Shown here: in pieces, positions 62,850 through 63,442 of the stretch
How positions within the stretch are numbered: position 1 is the first letter of the stretch
Layout of the letters: every line of letters starts with the position of its first letter
Assembly (NCBI GenBank): GCA_026418905.1
Contig: JAOAAK010000046.1
Coordinates: forward strand, 1 to 63,442
DNA: 63,442 nucleotides
Source of the DNA: Bacteroidales bacterium
Lineage (GTDB): Bacteria > Bacteroidota > Bacteroidia > Bacteroidales > DTU049
Direction: 5' to 3'
Notes under the pieces: generated by a model
Told to the model about the DNA's origin: nothing
Database searches by the model: none
What the model saw: only the letters and a program-made list of their open reading frames with translations
Position numbers and translations under genes: made by a program

Positions 62850-63442
62850 TTAACGAACCCCTCTTCCGCCACGACTTTCATATCGAGTATTGTAATCGGT
62901 ATTATTTATTTGAGATCTATCAGAAACTCTACAATTATTTTGACTACTAAAAAACCACCCTCCACGAACCACAAAATTTCTATTAACTGGCCAGGTAGGT
63001 TGATTATAAGAACCTATAGCATCAAGAATTCCATCTCCCCAAATGCCCACATAACTCGAAGGGGTTGCAGGATTAGATTGATTTTCATTAATTTGAATAC
63101 ATTGTTCTCCAGCATTACCACTCAGTTCCATAACGCCATAATAAGAACCGCCTGTTTGTTCTCTTGAAAGAGTACGATCGCGTGCAAATATTCCCACCTC
63201 CAGCACAGCTCCATATGTAGAAGAACCATAGCTTCCACCACGAATATACCAATCGCTTCCGCCAAAATTTAAATTTGCTCCAACATTGGTACATGTATCT
63301 GTACCTGGACCAGCAGGTGTTGAAATGTTAATTGCTTCAACAAAGGATGTAGTTCCCCATGCATATTCATTGGGTATGAAGTCTTTAGGACCACGACAGA
63401 CCTTTTCATATTCTAATTCCGTCATTGGTCTAAGACATGCCC
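62850..63442 (-). CDS. FGE/SUMF1-fold protein, 5' end beyond the window
   Basis: The reading frame stays open to base 63442, with CLRPMTELEYEK joining the visible start, so at least 197 residues belong to a longer protein. The pattern is that of the formylglycine-generating enzyme fold: RPMTELEYEKVCRG, VMELSGNAGEQC, then VVRGGWFF and NCRVSDR, ending GGRGVR. Aerobic FGE uses two cysteines in its C-terminal part; only one (in NCRVS) is visible at the usual place. The catalytic function is doubtful, and it may be a binding domain as in related C-type-lectin-like proteins. It lies 21 bases before the giant T9SS cargo gene and probably shares its transcript. Confidence 0.8.
   Translation of the reverse strand, partial: ACLRPMTELEYEKVCRGPKDFIPNEYAWGTTSFVEAINISTPAGPGTDTCTNVGANLNFGGSDWYIRGGSYGSSTYGAVLEVGIFARDRTLSREQTGGSYYGVMELSGNAGEQCIQINENQSNPATPSSYVGIWGDGILDAIGSYNQPTWPVNRNFVVRGGWFFSSQNNCRVSDRSQINNTDYNTRYESRGGRGVR

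Overview
The window reads as a chromosomal segment of an AT-rich member of the Bacteroidota. The evidence is taxon-typical gene content: secreted proteins with type A and type B C-terminal sorting domains of the type IX secretion system (T9SS), a gldF-gldG pair next to dnaN, an Omp28-like lipoprotein, and many exact matches to the Bacteroidota -7 promoter element TAnnTTTG. Gene content resembles environmental Bacteroidales or Sphingobacteriales-like lineages, but I cannot place it below phylum with confidence. No rRNA, tRNA, CRISPR array, intact insertion sequence or prophage was seen. Both ends cut through genes.

Layout. 1-5523 (minus): orotate phosphoribosyltransferase (pyrE) coupled to a small SRPBCC-like protein, then a large type B T9SS cargo and a gingipain-like C25 peptidase cut by the window edge. 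5522-7031 (plus): a Nudix hydrolase whose start codon overlaps that of pyrE, then htpX. 7040-10634 (minus): an AsmA-like protein and thiL. 10781-18280: a secreted M1 aminopeptidase, a YitT-family membrane protein, an S37 peptidase, phosphomannomutase/phosphoglucomutase and two small lipoproteins. 18282-22301 (minus): the two methylmalonyl-CoA mutase subunits. 22302-22832 is gene-poor. 22833-25771: an unrecognised repeat protein, dihydroorotase and a dolichol-phosphate-mannose-synthase-like glycosyltransferase.

25845-35144 (plus): lpxK, purine nucleoside phosphorylase, an AmrS-type radical SAM protein coupled to a HAD-like protein, two coupled outer-membrane barrel candidates (one with a ComEA-like helix-hairpin-helix region), fabG and a von Willebrand factor A membrane protein. 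35141-43089 (minus): a TPR protein, a small exported protein, dnaN, a DUF4340-like protein, gldG, gldF and ilvE. 43240-48883 (plus): a fibre-like exported protein, a TlpA/DUF6029-like/Omp28 trio and an orphan TolC-like protein. 49264-56642 (minus): a tight six-gene run of trmD, an EEP hydrolase, uvrB, xerD, a cation/proton antiporter and a GT39-like glycosyltransferase. 56736-63442 (minus): a 2030-residue T9SS cargo with seven 23-residue C-terminal repeats, preceded by a truncated FGE/SUMF1-fold gene.

How it fits together. Much of the window serves the cell envelope: three secreted peptidases (C25, M1, S37), two very large surface proteins, LpxK for lipid A, lipoproteins and outer-membrane barrels. 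The rest is core metabolism and information processing (pyrimidine and purine genes, ThiL, propionate/succinate interconversion by methylmalonyl-CoA mutase, DnaN, UvrB, XerD, TrmD). The genome is compact: many neighbours share ATGA stop-start overlaps, one divergent pair shares a CATG, one convergent pair shares a TTAA, and one terminator lies inside the opposing gene. The best leads for undescribed biology are the repeat protein at 22833, the AmrS-HAD pair, the HhH-barrel pair, the TlpA/DUF6029/Omp28 trio and the repeat-bearing giant surface protein.
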